Notes under the pieces: model-generated
What the model was told of the DNA's origin: nothing
The model's input: the letters and a program-made list of their open reading frames with translations, nothing else
Database searches by the model: none
Origin: Vreelandella neptunia
GTDB lineage: Bacteria; Pseudomonadota; Gammaproteobacteria; Pseudomonadales; Halomonadaceae
Length of the DNA stretch: 64,000 nt
Direction of reading: 5' to 3'
Assembly: GCF_000712975.1 (NCBI RefSeq)
Contig: NZ_JHQL01000003.1
Coordinates: forward strand, 806,001 to 870,000
Translations under genes and position numbers: made by a program
Shown here: in pieces, positions 19,069 to 29,274 of the stretch
Layout of the letters: every line of letters begins with the position of its first letter
Position numbering within the stretch: position 1 is the first letter of the stretch

Positions 19069-20021
19069 GATGGCTTACCAACAAGCTGAGCCTCTTTCAC
19101 AATCTTACGCAGAGATAGCTCACCAATTGGCATATCTTGTTGATCAACCACTGTTAACCTATCGCAATGATCACGCAGCATCATAGAAAGCGCTTGGCGC
19201 AATGAAAAATCGGCGGGAATGCGTGACTGAGCGGGCAAAGACTGTCCAAGCGATGACATATGATCTTTCACACGGGTTAATGCTGCCTGCTTTAAACCAC
19301 GCTCCAACCCTCCTAGTAAGGACTCCACAAACGGGTCGACAGGGGTTTGAAGCAGTTCCAGCGGCGTCCCCTGCTGAACAATACGGCCTTCACGCATCAC
19401 GACGAGATGATCAGCAAGCTTTAGCGCTTCATCCATATCGTGAGTTACGAACAGCACCGTTTTATGTAGCCGCGCCTGCAGCTTTGCCAGCTCATCTTGA
19501 AGCTTTTCTCTGGTAATGGGGTCTAGCGCCCCAAAAGGCTCATCCATCAACAAAATATCGGGATCTGCCGCCAATGCACGGGCAACGCCAACGCGTTGCG
19601 CCTGTCCACCAGAGAGCTGGTGAGGGTACTTATGGGCAAATTCGTGCGTGGGGAGGCCTAATAAACGCATGAGCTCTTCGACACGGGCATTGACATCAGC
19701 GGCCGACCATTTAAGTAAACGCGGCACCAGCCCAATATTACGAGCTACGTTCCAATGGGGAAATAGGCCGGTACTCTGGATCACATAACCAATACGACGA
19801 CGAAGCTTAACCGGGTCATAATGCTCTATTGATTGGCCGTCGATGATAATGTCGCCGCTAGTATGCTCAATCAAGCGATTGAGCATACGTAGCGTTGTTG
19901 ATTTTCCGCAGCCAGATGTTCCTACCAGCGCACAGAACTTTCCTTTCGCGACGTGTAAGGATATATCGTCAACCGCTGTGTCTTCTCCAAAGTGCTTTGA
20001 CACATGGGAAAGTTCTATCAT
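19065..20021 (-). CDS. yehX: Osmoprotectant ABC transporter ATP-binding protein YehX-like
   Basis: The 318-residue ATPase has Walker A GTSGCGKST (about 35-43), signature LSGGQAQRVGVARAL (about 138) and Walker B ILLMDEPFGALDP. This is the ProV/OpuCA pattern. A C-terminal regulatory tail (about 255-318) looks like a single CBS-type repeat (ending RLTVVDQQDMPIGELSLRKIV), shorter than the paired CBS domains of OpuCA. Start and stop codons overlap both neighbours by 4 bp, so expression of the four genes is tightly coupled. Confidence 0.9.
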   Translation of the reverse strand: MIELSHVSKHFGEDTAVDDISLHVAKGKFCALVGTSGCGKSTTLRMLNRLIEHTSGDIIIDGQSIEHYDPVKLRRRIGYVIQSTGLFPHWNVARNIGLVPRLLKWSAADVNARVEELMRLLGLPTHEFAHKYPHQLSGGQAQRVGVARALAADPDILLMDEPFGALDPITREKLQDELAKLQARLHKTVLFVTHDMDEALKLADHLVVMREGRIVQQGTPLELLQTPVDPFVESLLGGLERGLKQAALTRVKDHMSSLGQSLPAQSRIPADFSLRQALSMMLRDHCDRLTVVDQQDMPIGELSLRKIVKEAQLVGKPS

Positions 20022-21211
20022 TCATGTTCTCCAGGGCGTAGCGCGTCGGCTAATGCCCCTAAACTAGCATCTACAATAAGAGCCATCACTAAAATAGGTA
20101 GTGCACCTAACAGCACCATATCCATGGCCGCTTGACCCAACCCTTGAAAGATAAACGTACCTAGTCCACCTGCCCCTATCAACGCGGCAACGGCAGTTAA
20201 TCCAATCGCTTGCACGGCCGTAATCCGCACGCCTTCTAGCAGTATTGGCAGCGCCAGCGGAAACCTCACCTGCCAGAAGCGCTGACGGGCACGCATCCCC
20301 ATCGCCTTTGCTGCCTCTAGAACGTCAGGATCTACCTCATCAAGCGCAATATAGGTATTACGCACCATAGGCAATAAGCTGTAGGCAATTAGCGCAATTA
20401 GCGCGGGGGTAGTGCCAATACCACTGACGCCTAATTGTGCTAAAAAAGGCACGTTGGCGGCTAACCAGGCAAGGGGGGCTAGCAATAAACCAAACAAGGC
20501 TAAGCTCGGAATTGTTTGCAGGAAATTTAGCAGGCCAAAAGCTGTTCGTTGCAGCCCTTGGTAGCGTCGCATAAGCATAGCGAGAACTAAGCCTATCACC
20601 ACACTAACGCTAACCGCCGTACCGACCAGCAACACATGTTGCAGCATGGCATCATAAAACTGCTGGTCTCGCGCCTGAAATTCCTGCACTAGGGCTAATC
20701 TATCAAGCCATAACACCGCACAAACCAGCCATGCGCCCGCTACGCTGCCCAGCAATAAGGTGGTCCAAAGACGCGACAACCCCAAGCGTAGGCGTAGCTC
20801 CACCAAGCACAACAAAAGCAAAAAAAGCACGACCCAATAGGCACCACCAATACCTAAACGCGCTTGCGGCATAGCCGGATCAATCAGCCAGTGACCTGCC
20901 ACCATAAGCCCAAACGGCATCAATAGCAGGGTAAGGATGACAATGCATAACTGAGCGTAGTAGTGAAGACGACTTGGCCTAATAGCCAAGCCGCCCATAG
21001 CGATAAATAGCAAGGAGACAAGCAGCGCGCCGGGCCACCCAACCGCGGGCACTAGTCCATAAGAGGTACCCGCTACAATTCTATTGGGCGCGATACTAAC
21101 AAGACTTAATAGCCAAGAAGCACCTAACATAGCAGCACTTAAACATATCAGTACTGAATTTAAATGCCCATACTGACGGGATGGCAATGGCAAGGCGTCT
21201 ATCTGTGACAT
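20018..21211 (-). CDS. yehY: Osmoprotectant ABC transporter permease YehY-like
   Basis: The 397-residue permease has about five to six extra N-terminal membrane segments before the BPD permease core (about 190-390; loop AKAMGMRARQRFWQVRFPLALP). This long N-terminal extension is a feature of YehY (about 385 residues in E. coli) and distinguishes it from OpuCB/OpuCD. It lies 3 nt after the binding-protein gene and overlaps the ATPase gene by 4 bp. Together the two permeases should form a heterodimer in the inner membrane. Confidence 0.87.
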   Translation of the reverse strand: MSQIDALPLPSRQYGHLNSVLICLSAAMLGASWLLSLVSIAPNRIVAGTSYGLVPAVGWPGALLVSLLFIAMGGLAIRPSRLHYYAQLCIVILTLLLMPFGLMVAGHWLIDPAMPQARLGIGGAYWVVLFLLLLCLVELRLRLGLSRLWTTLLLGSVAGAWLVCAVLWLDRLALVQEFQARDQQFYDAMLQHVLLVGTAVSVSVVIGLVLAMLMRRYQGLQRTAFGLLNFLQTIPSLALFGLLLAPLAWLAANVPFLAQLGVSGIGTTPALIALIAYSLLPMVRNTYIALDEVDPDVLEAAKAMGMRARQRFWQVRFPLALPILLEGVRITAVQAIGLTAVAALIGAGGLGTFIFQGLGQAAMDMVLLGALPILVMALIVDASLGALADALRPGEHE

Positions 21212-21214
21212 TCA

Positions 21215-22123
21215 TTAGTCATCCAGGCTATCAAGATAGTCGCTTGCGACTTGATCAGGAGAGAAACCATTCACCGCTACATCAGCGTTCAACGTTTGCA
21301 ACGTCTCAAGGTCAAGCGTTGCAAATACGTCATTGAGTAGCGTCTCAATCTCAGGGTAGGCATCCAGCACCTCGGCACGCACCACTGGCGACGGCTGATA
21401 TACCGGCTGAACACCCTGACTATCTTCTAAAACAACTAGCCCCAGAGCACTCAAGCCACCATCGGTTCCATAGGTCATGGCACCATTAACACCGCTCGTT
21501 TGTTGGGCAGCAGCACGCATAGTCGCCGCCGTGTTACCTCCGGAGAGCACGAGTAATTGGTCATCGCTAAGCTCGAAACCGTAGGCATCCTGGAATGCAG
21601 GTAATGCCTGAGCAGACTCTACAAATTCTGCACTCGCCGCGAATTTAAATTCACCGCCTTTATTAACGTAGTTGGCAAGGTCATCAAGAGTCGTTAAGTC
21701 GTTAGCGTTAGCCACGTCTTCACGAACACTCATCGCCCACGTGTTATTAGCACTGGCAGGCTTTAGCCATACTAACCCTCGCTCTGCGTCACGCTCCCGC
21801 ACAGTCTGATAAGCATCATCAGCGTTATTCCAAACTGGGCTATCGGTCATATCAAAAAAGAAAGCACCGTTACCAGTATACTCAGGATAAAGGTCAATCT
21901 CTCCAGCCTCAAGCGCACTTCGCACAACACTGGTGCCACCTAGCTGTAGGCGGTCTTCCGTATCCACGCCACCTCGTTCCAGCGTTTGAATAATCAGCTC
22001 ACCCAGCACGGCACCTTCAGTGTCGATTTTAGAAGACACGACAACAGGGTCTCTTGCATAAGCGGTTGAGACAGCAAAGGCGAATAAGCAAGTGACAATG
22101 GTCGGTTTTAAAATAAAGCGCAT
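21215..22123 (-). CDS. osmF: Osmoprotectant ABC transporter substrate-binding protein OsmF-like
   Basis: This 302-residue periplasmic binding protein begins with a signal peptide (cleavage likely after AYA, about residue 23) followed by DPVVVSSKIDTEGAVLGELI, the OpuAC-like opening used by OsmF/OpuCC proteins. The first gene of the four-gene operon, it catches the solute for the two permeases. The ATG at 22123 has AGGA eight bases upstream; a second ATG at 22132 overlaps that AGGA and is less likely. In E. coli the homologous operon is osmotically and RpoS induced; no clear promoter can be called here. Substrate is inferred. Confidence 0.87.
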   Translation of the reverse strand: MRFILKPTIVTCLFAFAVSTAYARDPVVVSSKIDTEGAVLGELIIQTLERGGVDTEDRLQLGGTSVVRSALEAGEIDLYPEYTGNGAFFFDMTDSPVWNNADDAYQTVRERDAERGLVWLKPASANNTWAMSVREDVANANDLTTLDDLANYVNKGGEFKFAASAEFVESAQALPAFQDAYGFELSDDQLLVLSGGNTAATMRAAAQQTSGVNGAMTYGTDGGLSALGLVVLEDSQGVQPVYQPSPVVRAEVLDAYPEIETLLNDVFATLDLETLQTLNADVAVNGFSPDQVASDYLDSLDD

Positions 22124-22276
22124 AGTGGTCATCCTATTATTTAGCGTCTTGAAAGTATCATCTTAGTATAAGAGCCAATAACGCTGACGTCAGACGCCCT
22201 ATTAACGGCGCCTAACGTCTACGGTGCTTTATTTGATGATACTCGTCTTGAATAACACGCTTAACATTGATAACGC

Positions 22277-23668
22277 TTAAGGCGCTTCAATTACCCACGT
22301 TGTTCCCTCACGGGAATCTTTCAAAATAATGCCCATGCCCGCTAACTCGTCACGAATAGCATCTGCTTGAGCAAAGTCTTTGCTTACTTTCGCTTCCTTG
22401 CGCTGCGCTATCTTAGCTTCAATGTCAGCGTCGCTCAGCGCCACCTGCTGCTGCGCTCCCTTTAAAAAGGTTTGCGGAACCTGCTGCAAAAGCCCCAATA
22501 CACTTGCCAAGCGCTTTAACTCAACCGCTAAACCCTGTGCTTTCTCGGGCGATTCACTCTTGGCACGATTAAGCTCCCGAGCCAAGTCGAATAATACCGC
22601 TAACGCCTCAGGCGTATTGAAGTCATCGTCCATTGCCGTTGCGAAACGTTCGGCATATCCACCACTGTCGCTGCTTAGCCCATTAAACGCCTCGACACCT
22701 TCAAGAGCGGTATAAAAACGTGTCAGTGATTTACGAGCCTCATGGAGAGAATCGACTGAATAGTTAATGGGGCTGCGGTAGTGGCTAGCGACCAGCAAGT
22801 AGCGCACCACTTCCGGATCATGCTCAGCAAGTACATCACGGATGGTAAAAAAGTTACCCAGCGACTTTGACATTTTTTCCTGGTTAACCCGCACAGCCCC
22901 AGCATGCATCCAGGTGTTAACGTAGGTTTTACCAGTCGCGGCCTCTGATTGGGCAATTTCGTTTTCGTGATGTGGAAATGTAAGGTCAGGCCCACCTCCA
23001 TGAATATCGAAAGTATCGCCTAAGCAGCACGTCGACATAGCCGAGCACTCAATGTGCCACCCTGGTCGGCCATCGCCCCAGGGGGAGTGCCAGTGAGCTT
23101 CGCCCGGTTTTGCGGCTTTCCAAAGCACAAAATCGAGCGGGTCTTCTTTATGAACATCAACCTCAACCCGGGCACCCGAGCGCATATCATCCAGTTGGCG
23201 ATTATTCAATTTGCCGTAATCAGCGAACTTGCGAACGCGGTAATACACATCACCATTACTCGCGGCATAGGCAAAGCCTTTTTCAATCAGCGTCTCAATC
23301 ATGGCAATGATATCGTCGATATGCCCCGTCGCCCTTGGCTCATGGCTTGGCGGCAATACATTAAGACGTGCTTCGTCTTCATGCATCGCCTGGATCATAC
23401 GCTCGGTAAGCTCACTAATGGATTCGCCATTTTCCTCGGCCCGCTTGAGGATTTTATCGTCGATATCAGTGATGTTACGCACATAAGTAACATCATAGCC
23501 ACGATGACGCAGGTAGCGAGTTATCACATCAAAAGCCACCATCACCCGCGCGTGGCCAAGGTGACAGTAGTCATACACCGTCATGCCGCAGACATACATG
23601 CTGACTTTACCCGCCACTAGCGGAGTAAACGGTTCTTTGCGACGTGTCAGCGTATTATAAATGTGCAT
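22277..23668 (-). CDS. cysS: Cysteinyl-tRNA synthetase
   Basis: CysS (463 residues) charges tRNA-Cys with cysteine. Class I signatures are present: the HIGH-type motif HLGHAR preceded by the zinc ligand in VCGMTVYD, and KMSKSLGN in the middle. Further zinc ligands are in WHIECSAMS and [10 protein letters not shown]. The C-terminal DALR and anticodon-binding part ends with [11 protein letters not shown]. Length is normal. It lies 11 nt downstream of glnS on the same strand, so the two synthetase genes are probably cotranscribed. Confidence 0.97.
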   Translation of the reverse strand: MHIYNTLTRRKEPFTPLVAGKVSMYVCGMTVYDYCHLGHARVMVAFDVITRYLRHRGYDVTYVRNITDIDDKILKRAEENGESISELTERMIQAMHEDEARLNVLPPSHEPRATGHIDDIIAMIETLIEKGFAYAASNGDVYYRVRKFADYGKLNNRQLDDMRSGARVEVDVHKEDPLDFVLWKAAKPGEAHWHSPWGDGRPGWHIECSAMSTCCLGDTFDIHGGGPDLTFPHHENEIAQSEAATGKTYVNTWMHAGAVRVNQEKMSKSLGNFFTIRDVLAEHDPEVVRYLLVASHYRSPINYSVDSLHEARKSLTRFYTALEGVEAFNGLSSDSGGYAERFATAMDDDFNTPEALAVLFDLARELNRAKSESPEKAQGLAVELKRLASVLGLLQQVPQTFLKGAQQQVALSDADIEAKIAQRKEAKVSKDFAQADAIRDELAGMGIILKDSREGTTWVIEAP

Positions 23669-23679
23669 ATGACGATTCC

Positions 23680-25359
23680 TTAGCCCTTCTGTTTGATTTT
23701 CGCCCAGCTATCTTTCAACCCAACGGTACGATTAAACACTAGTTGCCCTGGCTTAGACGCATGACGGTCAGCACAGAAATAGCCCACCCGCTCAAACTGA
23801 AAACGGTCTTCTGGAGCAGCATTCGCTAAGCTTGGCTCACCAATAGCGTGGCACACCGTCAAAGAGTCTGGATTTAAGTGTTCAAGGAAGTCGACATCTT
23901 TATCACGGTCCGGCTGTTCAACCGTGAATAAATTGTCATACAGGCGCACTTCCATCGGTACACCATGGGCTGCACTCACCCAGTGAATCACGCCTTTCAC
24001 TTTACGGCCTTCCGGATTTTTGCCCAGAGTATCGAAATCAACTGAACAGTGCAGCTCTGTTACATCTCCGGCTTCGTTCTTAACAACGTCATCACAGCGA
24101 ATCACATAGCTGTTACGCAGGCGAACTTCTTTGCCGGGCGCTAAACGAAAGAACTTTTTGGGTGCGTCTTCCATAAAGTCGTCTTGGTCAATGTACAGCT
24201 CGCGACTAAATGGCACTTTACGCACAGCCATATCTTCACGTGCGGGGTGACCAGGCACGTCATATACTTCTTCATGATCTTCAGGGACGTTAGTCAGAAC
24301 CACCTTAAGGGGGTTCAATACGCACATTGCCCGCGGCGCATTGTCCTCAAGATCTGAGCGAATCGCATGGGTTAGCATGGCAATATCCACCAAGCCACCA
24401 TCGGCGCGAGTAACGCCAATCATCTCACAGAACTTGCGAATAGATGCTGGGGTATAACCGCGACGACGCATACCTGAAATGGTTGGCATACGCGGGTCGT
24501 CCCAGCCATCGACGATCTGTTCATCAACCAGCAGCTTTAACTTACGCTTCGACGTGAGGGTGTAATCCAAATTAAGTCGAGCAAACTCGATTTGGCGCGG
24601 CTTAGCGGGGACTGGCAAGTTATTCAAAAACCACTCGTAAAGCGGACGGTGGTCTTCAAACTCCAGCGTACAAATGGAGTGCGTTATGCCTTCAATGGCA
24701 TCCGACTGGCCGTGGGTAAAATCATACGACGGGTATATTTTCCACTTATCGCCTGTTTGATGGTGGCTTGCGTGGCGAATACGATAAAGGATCGGGTCGC
24801 GAAGATTGATATTGGGCGACGCCATATCAATTTTAGCCCGAAGCACTTTTTCACCTTCACCAAACTCACCGTTACGCATGCGCTCAAGCAAGTCTAGATT
24901 TTCATCTACACTACGCTCGCGGTAGGGGCTTGGCTTACCTGGTGCCGTAAGCGTGCCGCGGTATTCACGAATTTCATCCGGTGAAAGATCATCAACATAG
25001 GCTTTATCTTCGCGGATCAGGTGCTGTGCCCAGGCATAAAGCTGGTCAAAGTAATCTGACGCAAAACGCACAGGTCCTGCCCATTGAAAGCCTAACCAGC
25101 TAACGTCTTCCTTAATCGCGTCGATATATGCCTGCTCTTCCTTCGCTGGGTTGGTATCATCGAAGCGTAGATGACAGTCACCCCCTAGCTGTTCCGCCAA
25201 CCCGAAGTTCAAACAGATCGATTTTGCATGTCCAATATGCAAAAAACCGTTGGGTTCAGGGGGAAAGCGCGTCACAATTTTGGTGACCTGGCCGCCCTCT
25301 ATCTCGTCGCGTACTTGGTTGCGAATGAAGTTCGGCGCTGGGGTGGTCTCGTTGGTCAT
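23680..25359 (-). CDS. glnS: Glutaminyl-tRNA synthetase
   Basis: GlnS (559 residues) charges tRNA-Gln directly, so this organism has the direct route. Class I motifs are [15 protein letters not shown] (about 34-48) and the KMSKS variant LTSKRKL (about 270). Two C-terminal beta-barrel anticodon-binding domains follow (about 340-550), with the family segment [18 protein letters not shown]. Length is usual for a bacterial GlnS without an extra C-terminal domain. The gene is divergent from ppiB across 156 bp that carry both promoters. Confidence 0.97.
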   Translation of the reverse strand: MTNETTPAPNFIRNQVRDEIEGGQVTKIVTRFPPEPNGFLHIGHAKSICLNFGLAEQLGGDCHLRFDDTNPAKEEQAYIDAIKEDVSWLGFQWAGPVRFASDYFDQLYAWAQHLIREDKAYVDDLSPDEIREYRGTLTAPGKPSPYRERSVDENLDLLERMRNGEFGEGEKVLRAKIDMASPNINLRDPILYRIRHASHHQTGDKWKIYPSYDFTHGQSDAIEGITHSICTLEFEDHRPLYEWFLNNLPVPAKPRQIEFARLNLDYTLTSKRKLKLLVDEQIVDGWDDPRMPTISGMRRRGYTPASIRKFCEMIGVTRADGGLVDIAMLTHAIRSDLEDNAPRAMCVLNPLKVVLTNVPEDHEEVYDVPGHPAREDMAVRKVPFSRELYIDQDDFMEDAPKKFFRLAPGKEVRLRNSYVIRCDDVVKNEAGDVTELHCSVDFDTLGKNPEGRKVKGVIHWVSAAHGVPMEVRLYDNLFTVEQPDRDKDVDFLEHLNPDSLTVCHAIGEPSLANAAPEDRFQFERVGYFCADRHASKPGQLVFNRTVGLKDSWAKIKQKG

Positions 25360-25515
25360 GGTGGTGTTGATAACCTCATGGTGGATGGCGTACTAGGCAA
25401 CCAATGCCTACGCTATTAGGGTTTGCGCTTCGCGGTGCCAAGCAAAACCGCTATTATAACGTGACGCCGATGCACAGCGCCAAGGCGAACGCCTTTATTG
25501 AACAGGAATTTATTT

Positions 25516-26016
25516 ATGATCGTATTACAGACCAACCACGGTGACATCACTATTGCGCTTAATCACGAGAAAGCGCCGATAACTGCCGCTAACTTTGAGC
25601 AATATGTCCGTGATGGTTTTTATGATGGCACTCTGTTTCATCGTGTTATCGATGGTTTCATGGTGCAAGGCGGCGGTTTCGATCAAGAGTTCAACCAAAA
25701 GCCAACACGGGACCCAATCGAAAACGAAGCCGACAATGGATTACAAAACACCGTTGGCACACTTGCGATGGCGCGCACCCAAGATCCTCACTCTGCTACC
25801 GCGCAATTTTTTATCAATGTTGGCAACAATAGCTTCTTGAACCATAGCGGTAAAAGCCTTCAAGGTTGGGGCTACGCAGTGTTTGGAGAAGTTGTCGAGG
25901 GTATGGACGTCGTAGACGCCATTCGTGGTGTCAGCACTACCCGACGCGGCATGCACGCCGACGTACCTGCTGACGATGTCATCATTGAGCGCGCTTACGT
26001 AAAAGAAACCGACTAA
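25516..26016 (+). CDS. ppiB: Peptidyl-prolyl cis-trans isomerase B (cyclophilin)
   Basis: This 166-residue cytoplasmic cyclophilin has no signal peptide. Active-site motifs are [13 protein letters not shown] (Arg in FHR), [17 protein letters not shown] and [17 protein letters not shown]. The ATG at 25516 follows AGGA at good distance; an earlier in-frame TTG-type start at 25498 adds six unlikely residues. It is followed after 13 bp by lpxH, and ppiB-lpxH beside cysS is a conserved order in gammaproteobacteria. Confidence 0.95.
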   Translation: MIVLQTNHGDITIALNHEKAPITAANFEQYVRDGFYDGTLFHRVIDGFMVQGGGFDQEFNQKPTRDPIENEADNGLQNTVGTLAMARTQDPHSATAQFFINVGNNSFLNHSGKSLQGWGYAVFGEVVEGMDVVDAIRGVSTTRRGMHADVPADDVIIERAYVKETD

Positions 26017-26029
26017 TTTTAGGAATCCT

Positions 26030-26800
26030 ATGCGCACTCTGCTGATAGCTGACATGCATCTAAGCAGTGATACCCCTGAGATTAATCAGGGGTTTTATCG
26101 CTACTTAGAGCACACCGCTACAGGGTCTGATGCTCTGTATCTATTAGGCGACTTATTTGACGCCTGGATCGGAGATGATCTTCTTGATACACCACACCCT
26201 CTTGGCGACGTTGCCTGGGAAGTGGTCAAGCGGTTACGCAAATTGAGCAGTAACGGAACCGCCGTTTACTTCTTACACGGCAACCGAGACTTTCTGATTG
26301 GCGAGCGCTTCATCCATGAGTGCCAAGCCTCCCTGCTACCCGAAAGCCAAACGGTGGAACTCCAGGGCGTGCCAGCCGTTATTCTACACGGCGATAGCCT
26401 TTGCACTAGAGATGAAGCCTATATGGCATTCCGCCAACAATCGAGAGACCCTCAGTGGCAAGCGCAAATCTTATCGTTGCCTCTTGATCAGAGGTTAGAA
26501 CTTGCTAAGAGTCTCCGTATGCAGTCAGGCGATGCTAACGCAAGCAAAGCAGAGGCGATCATGGATGTAACGCCTGAAGAAGTAGTGACACTGATGTCGC
26601 ACGCCGGTGTCACCACTATGATTCATGGCCACACTCACCGGCCTAAGGTACATGATTTAACGGTCGAAGATGTGCCGGCAAAACGATTTGTACTTGGTGA
26701 CTGGGATGATCAGCACGGCTGGGATATTGTAGTTGAGCGCACCGCAGACCATGACCCCATGCCTGTTTTACGCCAATTCACCTTAGATAACCCACCTTAA
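26030..26800 (+). CDS. lpxH: UDP-2,3-diacylglucosamine diphosphatase LpxH
   Basis: LpxH (256 residues) cleaves UDP-2,3-diacylglucosamine to lipid X and UMP in lipid A synthesis, at the cytoplasmic face of the inner membrane. The metallophosphoesterase metal ligands are visible: ADMHLSSD (D8, H10), LGDLFDAWIGDD, HGNRDFLIG, LHGDSLC and GHTHRP. It probably shares a transcript with ppiB. A strong terminator lies 24 bp after the stop. Confidence 0.95.
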   Translation: MRTLLIADMHLSSDTPEINQGFYRYLEHTATGSDALYLLGDLFDAWIGDDLLDTPHPLGDVAWEVVKRLRKLSSNGTAVYFLHGNRDFLIGERFIHECQASLLPESQTVELQGVPAVILHGDSLCTRDEAYMAFRQQSRDPQWQAQILSLPLDQRLELAKSLRMQSGDANASKAEAIMDVTPEEVVTLMSHAGVTTMIHGHTHRPKVHDLTVEDVPAKRFVLGDWDDQHGWDIVVERTADHDPMPVLRQFTLDNPP

Positions 26801-26823
26801 TTGCTAACATTTGCAACATCATC

Positions 26824-26859
26824 AAAAAAGCCGACCAAAAAAAGATGGCCGGCTTTTTT
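26824..26859. terminator. Bidirectional terminator between lpxH and ppiD
   Basis: AAAAAAGCCG pairs with CGGCTTTTTT, extended by a CC/GG pair past one mismatch. T tracts on both strands allow it to end the converging lpxH and ppiD transcripts. Confidence 0.9.
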
Positions 26860-26880
26860 ATCGTGCTGATATAGCTTTAA

Positions 26881-28695
26881 TTAACGTTCAATTTCCGCAT
26901 CACTAAGCAGATCGTCAACCAAGCCCTGGATAACAGACTGGGCACGAAGCTGTTCAGCCATTTGCGCGACAAAAGAGGTAAGCTGCTCGTCAACGTCACC
27001 CACCGAGACGCTATCAAGCGCTATGATCGCGACACTTTCTGGCAGTGACACTGAGCGATAAACGCTACCACCCTCGGGGCGAGGCATTCGAAATACCTCC
27101 TGCACCAATGTTTGGGGAAGCACACTGTTAGATTGGCGTGAGATATTGTTAGCCTCAAGCCATTCAATGTTATTGGCTTCACCTGATGTTAATGCTGCAA
27201 TCATACGAGCTGCTTCTTGCTCAAGCGCTTCTTGACGCTGTTGAGCAGCAACCGCGTTAGCGACTTCATCACGCACATCATCTAGTGCCAGCTGTGTTGT
27301 TTCACGATGCTCTGCAACACGCAGCACAAGACGACGATCATCATCAAGCTCGATTACTTCGCTGTTGTAGCCTTCCTCTAGCACGTCATCACTAAAGGCT
27401 TCATCAAGTACGCCCGGTTCAGAAAGTACCCCTTCGCCCTCGCCACGTGCCAACCAGTCGGTTTTGTTCAGCGTTAGACCAAGATCATCTGCCACACTCT
27501 GTAGGTCATCTGCGGCAAAACTCTCATCAATTAATCGCTGCACTTTTTGATTAAATTCATCACTGACATCACGCAGTGCAACATCTTGCTGAAGTGCTTC
27601 ACGCTGCTCCTCAAAAGGTGGCGCTGAAAGCTCAGTTACCTGGAGAATATGAAATGCACCATCCATCTCTACCAGCTGAGATGTCTCTCCCTCATCAAGA
27701 GCAAAAGCAGCTTCATCAAAAGCATCGCCAAAGAAACCGCGGCTAATAACGCCTAAGTCACCCCCCTCTTCGGCACTTGCCGTATCATCTGAGTAACGCA
27801 ATGCGGTATCGGCAAACGATTCACCGTTGTTCAACGCATTTAATGCTTCGTTAGCTTCTGCTTGCGCTTCTTCACGGCTACGCTCATCACCAAACGTCAC
27901 CATGATATGAGAAACACGCCGATCAGCATTGCGATTCTGTTCACGCCACGCATCGCGCAACTTTTCCTCATCAATGTCAACGCCCTCCGCCATGGCTTGG
28001 CGGTCAACTAACACATACTCAACGCGCACCTGTTCAGGTCGTTCGAAACGTGCTTGATTGACATCGAAATATTCCTGCATTTGCGCATCAGTAACCTCTA
28101 CGTCAACACTTACATCATCAGCATCTAATAAAACATACCGAAAGCTACGCTGCTGACGTTGTAACTCAGCTAAACGCTCCTGCTCGCTTTCCAGGCTGAA
28201 GTCGCTAAACGCAAGGCCTTGTTGTAAATGTTGGCGTTTGATGTCAGCACGCAGCTCTTCCCGAAACGCCACTGGGGTATACCCTGCGCCGGCGAGACGG
28301 TTGCGAAATATCTCAGATGAAAAACGACCATCTTGATCATGGAACTCTGGCAAACCAACAATCATTTGATCTAGTTGGGCATCGGAGACGAACACACCAC
28401 CGTCTTCAGCATACTGCGTTAGCAGTTGCTGAGTTATCAACTGGTCAAGGACATCATTGCGAAGCGCCCGTTCTTGCTCTGGTGGTACCTGTCCAGAGCG
28501 AAGTGCACGTTGCACTTCAAGCTCAATTTGCTGGCGCATGATTGGCTCGCCATTAACGCTCGCCACTTGATTAGGATCGTCGCCAAAAACACTAAACAGC
28601 GACTCCACACCAAAAAGTGCCATGGCAGCAACCATAACACCAATAATTATTTTGGCACCCCAGCTTCTGGAGCCATCTCGAATACTTTGCAGCAT
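26881..28695 (-). CDS. ppiD: Periplasmic folding chaperone PpiD (SurA/parvulin family)
   Basis: The 604-residue protein is anchored by one N-terminal helix (about 15-36) and faces the periplasm, where PpiD acts at the Sec translocon exit. A SurA-N-like chaperone region (about 37-180) precedes a parvulin domain (about 255-360, RVSHIMVTF to FHILQVTE), then a long C-terminal part. Composition is very acidic, as expected for a moderately halophilic host. It lies downstream of hupB as in E. coli, separated by a strong terminator, so it probably has its own promoter in 28696-28744. Confidence 0.92.
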   Translation of the reverse strand: MLQSIRDGSRSWGAKIIIGVMVAAMALFGVESLFSVFGDDPNQVASVNGEPIMRQQIELEVQRALRSGQVPPEQERALRNDVLDQLITQQLLTQYAEDGGVFVSDAQLDQMIVGLPEFHDQDGRFSSEIFRNRLAGAGYTPVAFREELRADIKRQHLQQGLAFSDFSLESEQERLAELQRQQRSFRYVLLDADDVSVDVEVTDAQMQEYFDVNQARFERPEQVRVEYVLVDRQAMAEGVDIDEEKLRDAWREQNRNADRRVSHIMVTFGDERSREEAQAEANEALNALNNGESFADTALRYSDDTASAEEGGDLGVISRGFFGDAFDEAAFALDEGETSQLVEMDGAFHILQVTELSAPPFEEQREALQQDVALRDVSDEFNQKVQRLIDESFAADDLQSVADDLGLTLNKTDWLARGEGEGVLSEPGVLDEAFSDDVLEEGYNSEVIELDDDRRLVLRVAEHRETTQLALDDVRDEVANAVAAQQRQEALEQEAARMIAALTSGEANNIEWLEANNISRQSNSVLPQTLVQEVFRMPRPEGGSVYRSVSLPESVAIIALDSVSVGDVDEQLTSFVAQMAEQLRAQSVIQGLVDDLLSDAEIER

Positions 28696-28744
28696 GCTAG
28701 CCTCAGATCATCACAGCCATCTATCGCCCCAACTATCGGGCCAG

Positions 28745-28782
28745 AAAAAAACATGGGCGCATCGCGGATGCGATGCGCCCAT
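28745..28782 (-). terminator. Rho-independent terminator after hupB
   Basis: ATGGGCGCATCGC and GCGATGCGCCCAT (28753-28782) form a perfect 13-bp stem with a 4-nt loop. On the minus strand seven T residues (28745-28751) follow, so it ends hupB transcription upstream of ppiD. Confidence 0.92.
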
Positions 28783-28806
28783 TAGCTTACAGCAAACGCG
28801 AGCCAA

Positions 28807-29079
28807 TTAGTTGACGGCGTCTTTCAGCGCTTTACCGGCTTTAAAGCTAGGTACTTTCGCAGCGCTAATTTCAATCGGCTGACCAGTCTGCGGGTTACGA
28901 CCAGTACGTGCAGCACGCTCTTTAATAGCGAAAGTGCCAAAGCCTACCAGTGAAACACTTTCGCCCTTTTTGAGGCTATCGGTGACAGACTCCACCATGG
29001 CATCCAATGCGCGGGTTGCCACTGCTTTGGGAATATCAGCAGACGCGGCAATAGCTTCAATCAGCTCAGACTTATTCAC
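28807..29079 (-). CDS. hupB: DNA-binding protein HU-beta
   Basis: HU (90 residues) is a nucleoid protein that bends DNA without sequence specificity. The sequence opens [11 protein letters not shown], shows the dimer core [13 protein letters not shown] and the DNA-binding arm [11 protein letters not shown]. It resembles HupB rather than IhfA, also encoded in this window. The gene lies downstream of lon as in E. coli but has its own near-consensus promoter and its own terminator. Confidence 0.96.
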   Translation of the reverse strand: MNKSELIEAIAASADIPKAVATRALDAMVESVTDSLKKGESVSLVGFGTFAIKERAARTGRNPQTGQPIEISAAKVPSFKAGKALKDAVN

Positions 29080-29160
29080 ACTTCACCCCTTGACTATTTC
29101 AAAAAAATGGCTCTGAACGGCACTGCCACCGTAAGATATAACTTCAAAGCATGGCTGCGA

Positions 29161-29190
29161 TTTATAGCAATGCATTGAAACACCTGTCAA
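29161..29190 (-). promoter_or_regulatory. Sigma70-type promoter of hupB
   Basis: On the minus strand TTGACA (29190-29185) and TATAAA (29166-29161) are separated by 18 bp. This is the closest match to consensus that I found in the window and gives an untranslated leader of about 75 nt before hupB. It explains high HU expression independent of lon. Confidence 0.75.
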
Positions 29191-29274
29191 GCGACAGAGC
29201 CGTGAAATGCCCAAAACTCAATGTCTTGGACAAACTTATTAATTAATGTCAAAAACTCAACGGAGCATTAACGC

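Noticed and set aside
23054..23620. Plus-strand frame of 188 codons opposite cysS
   Set aside because: It lies wholly antisense to a clear synthetase gene, and its protein has no family-like features.
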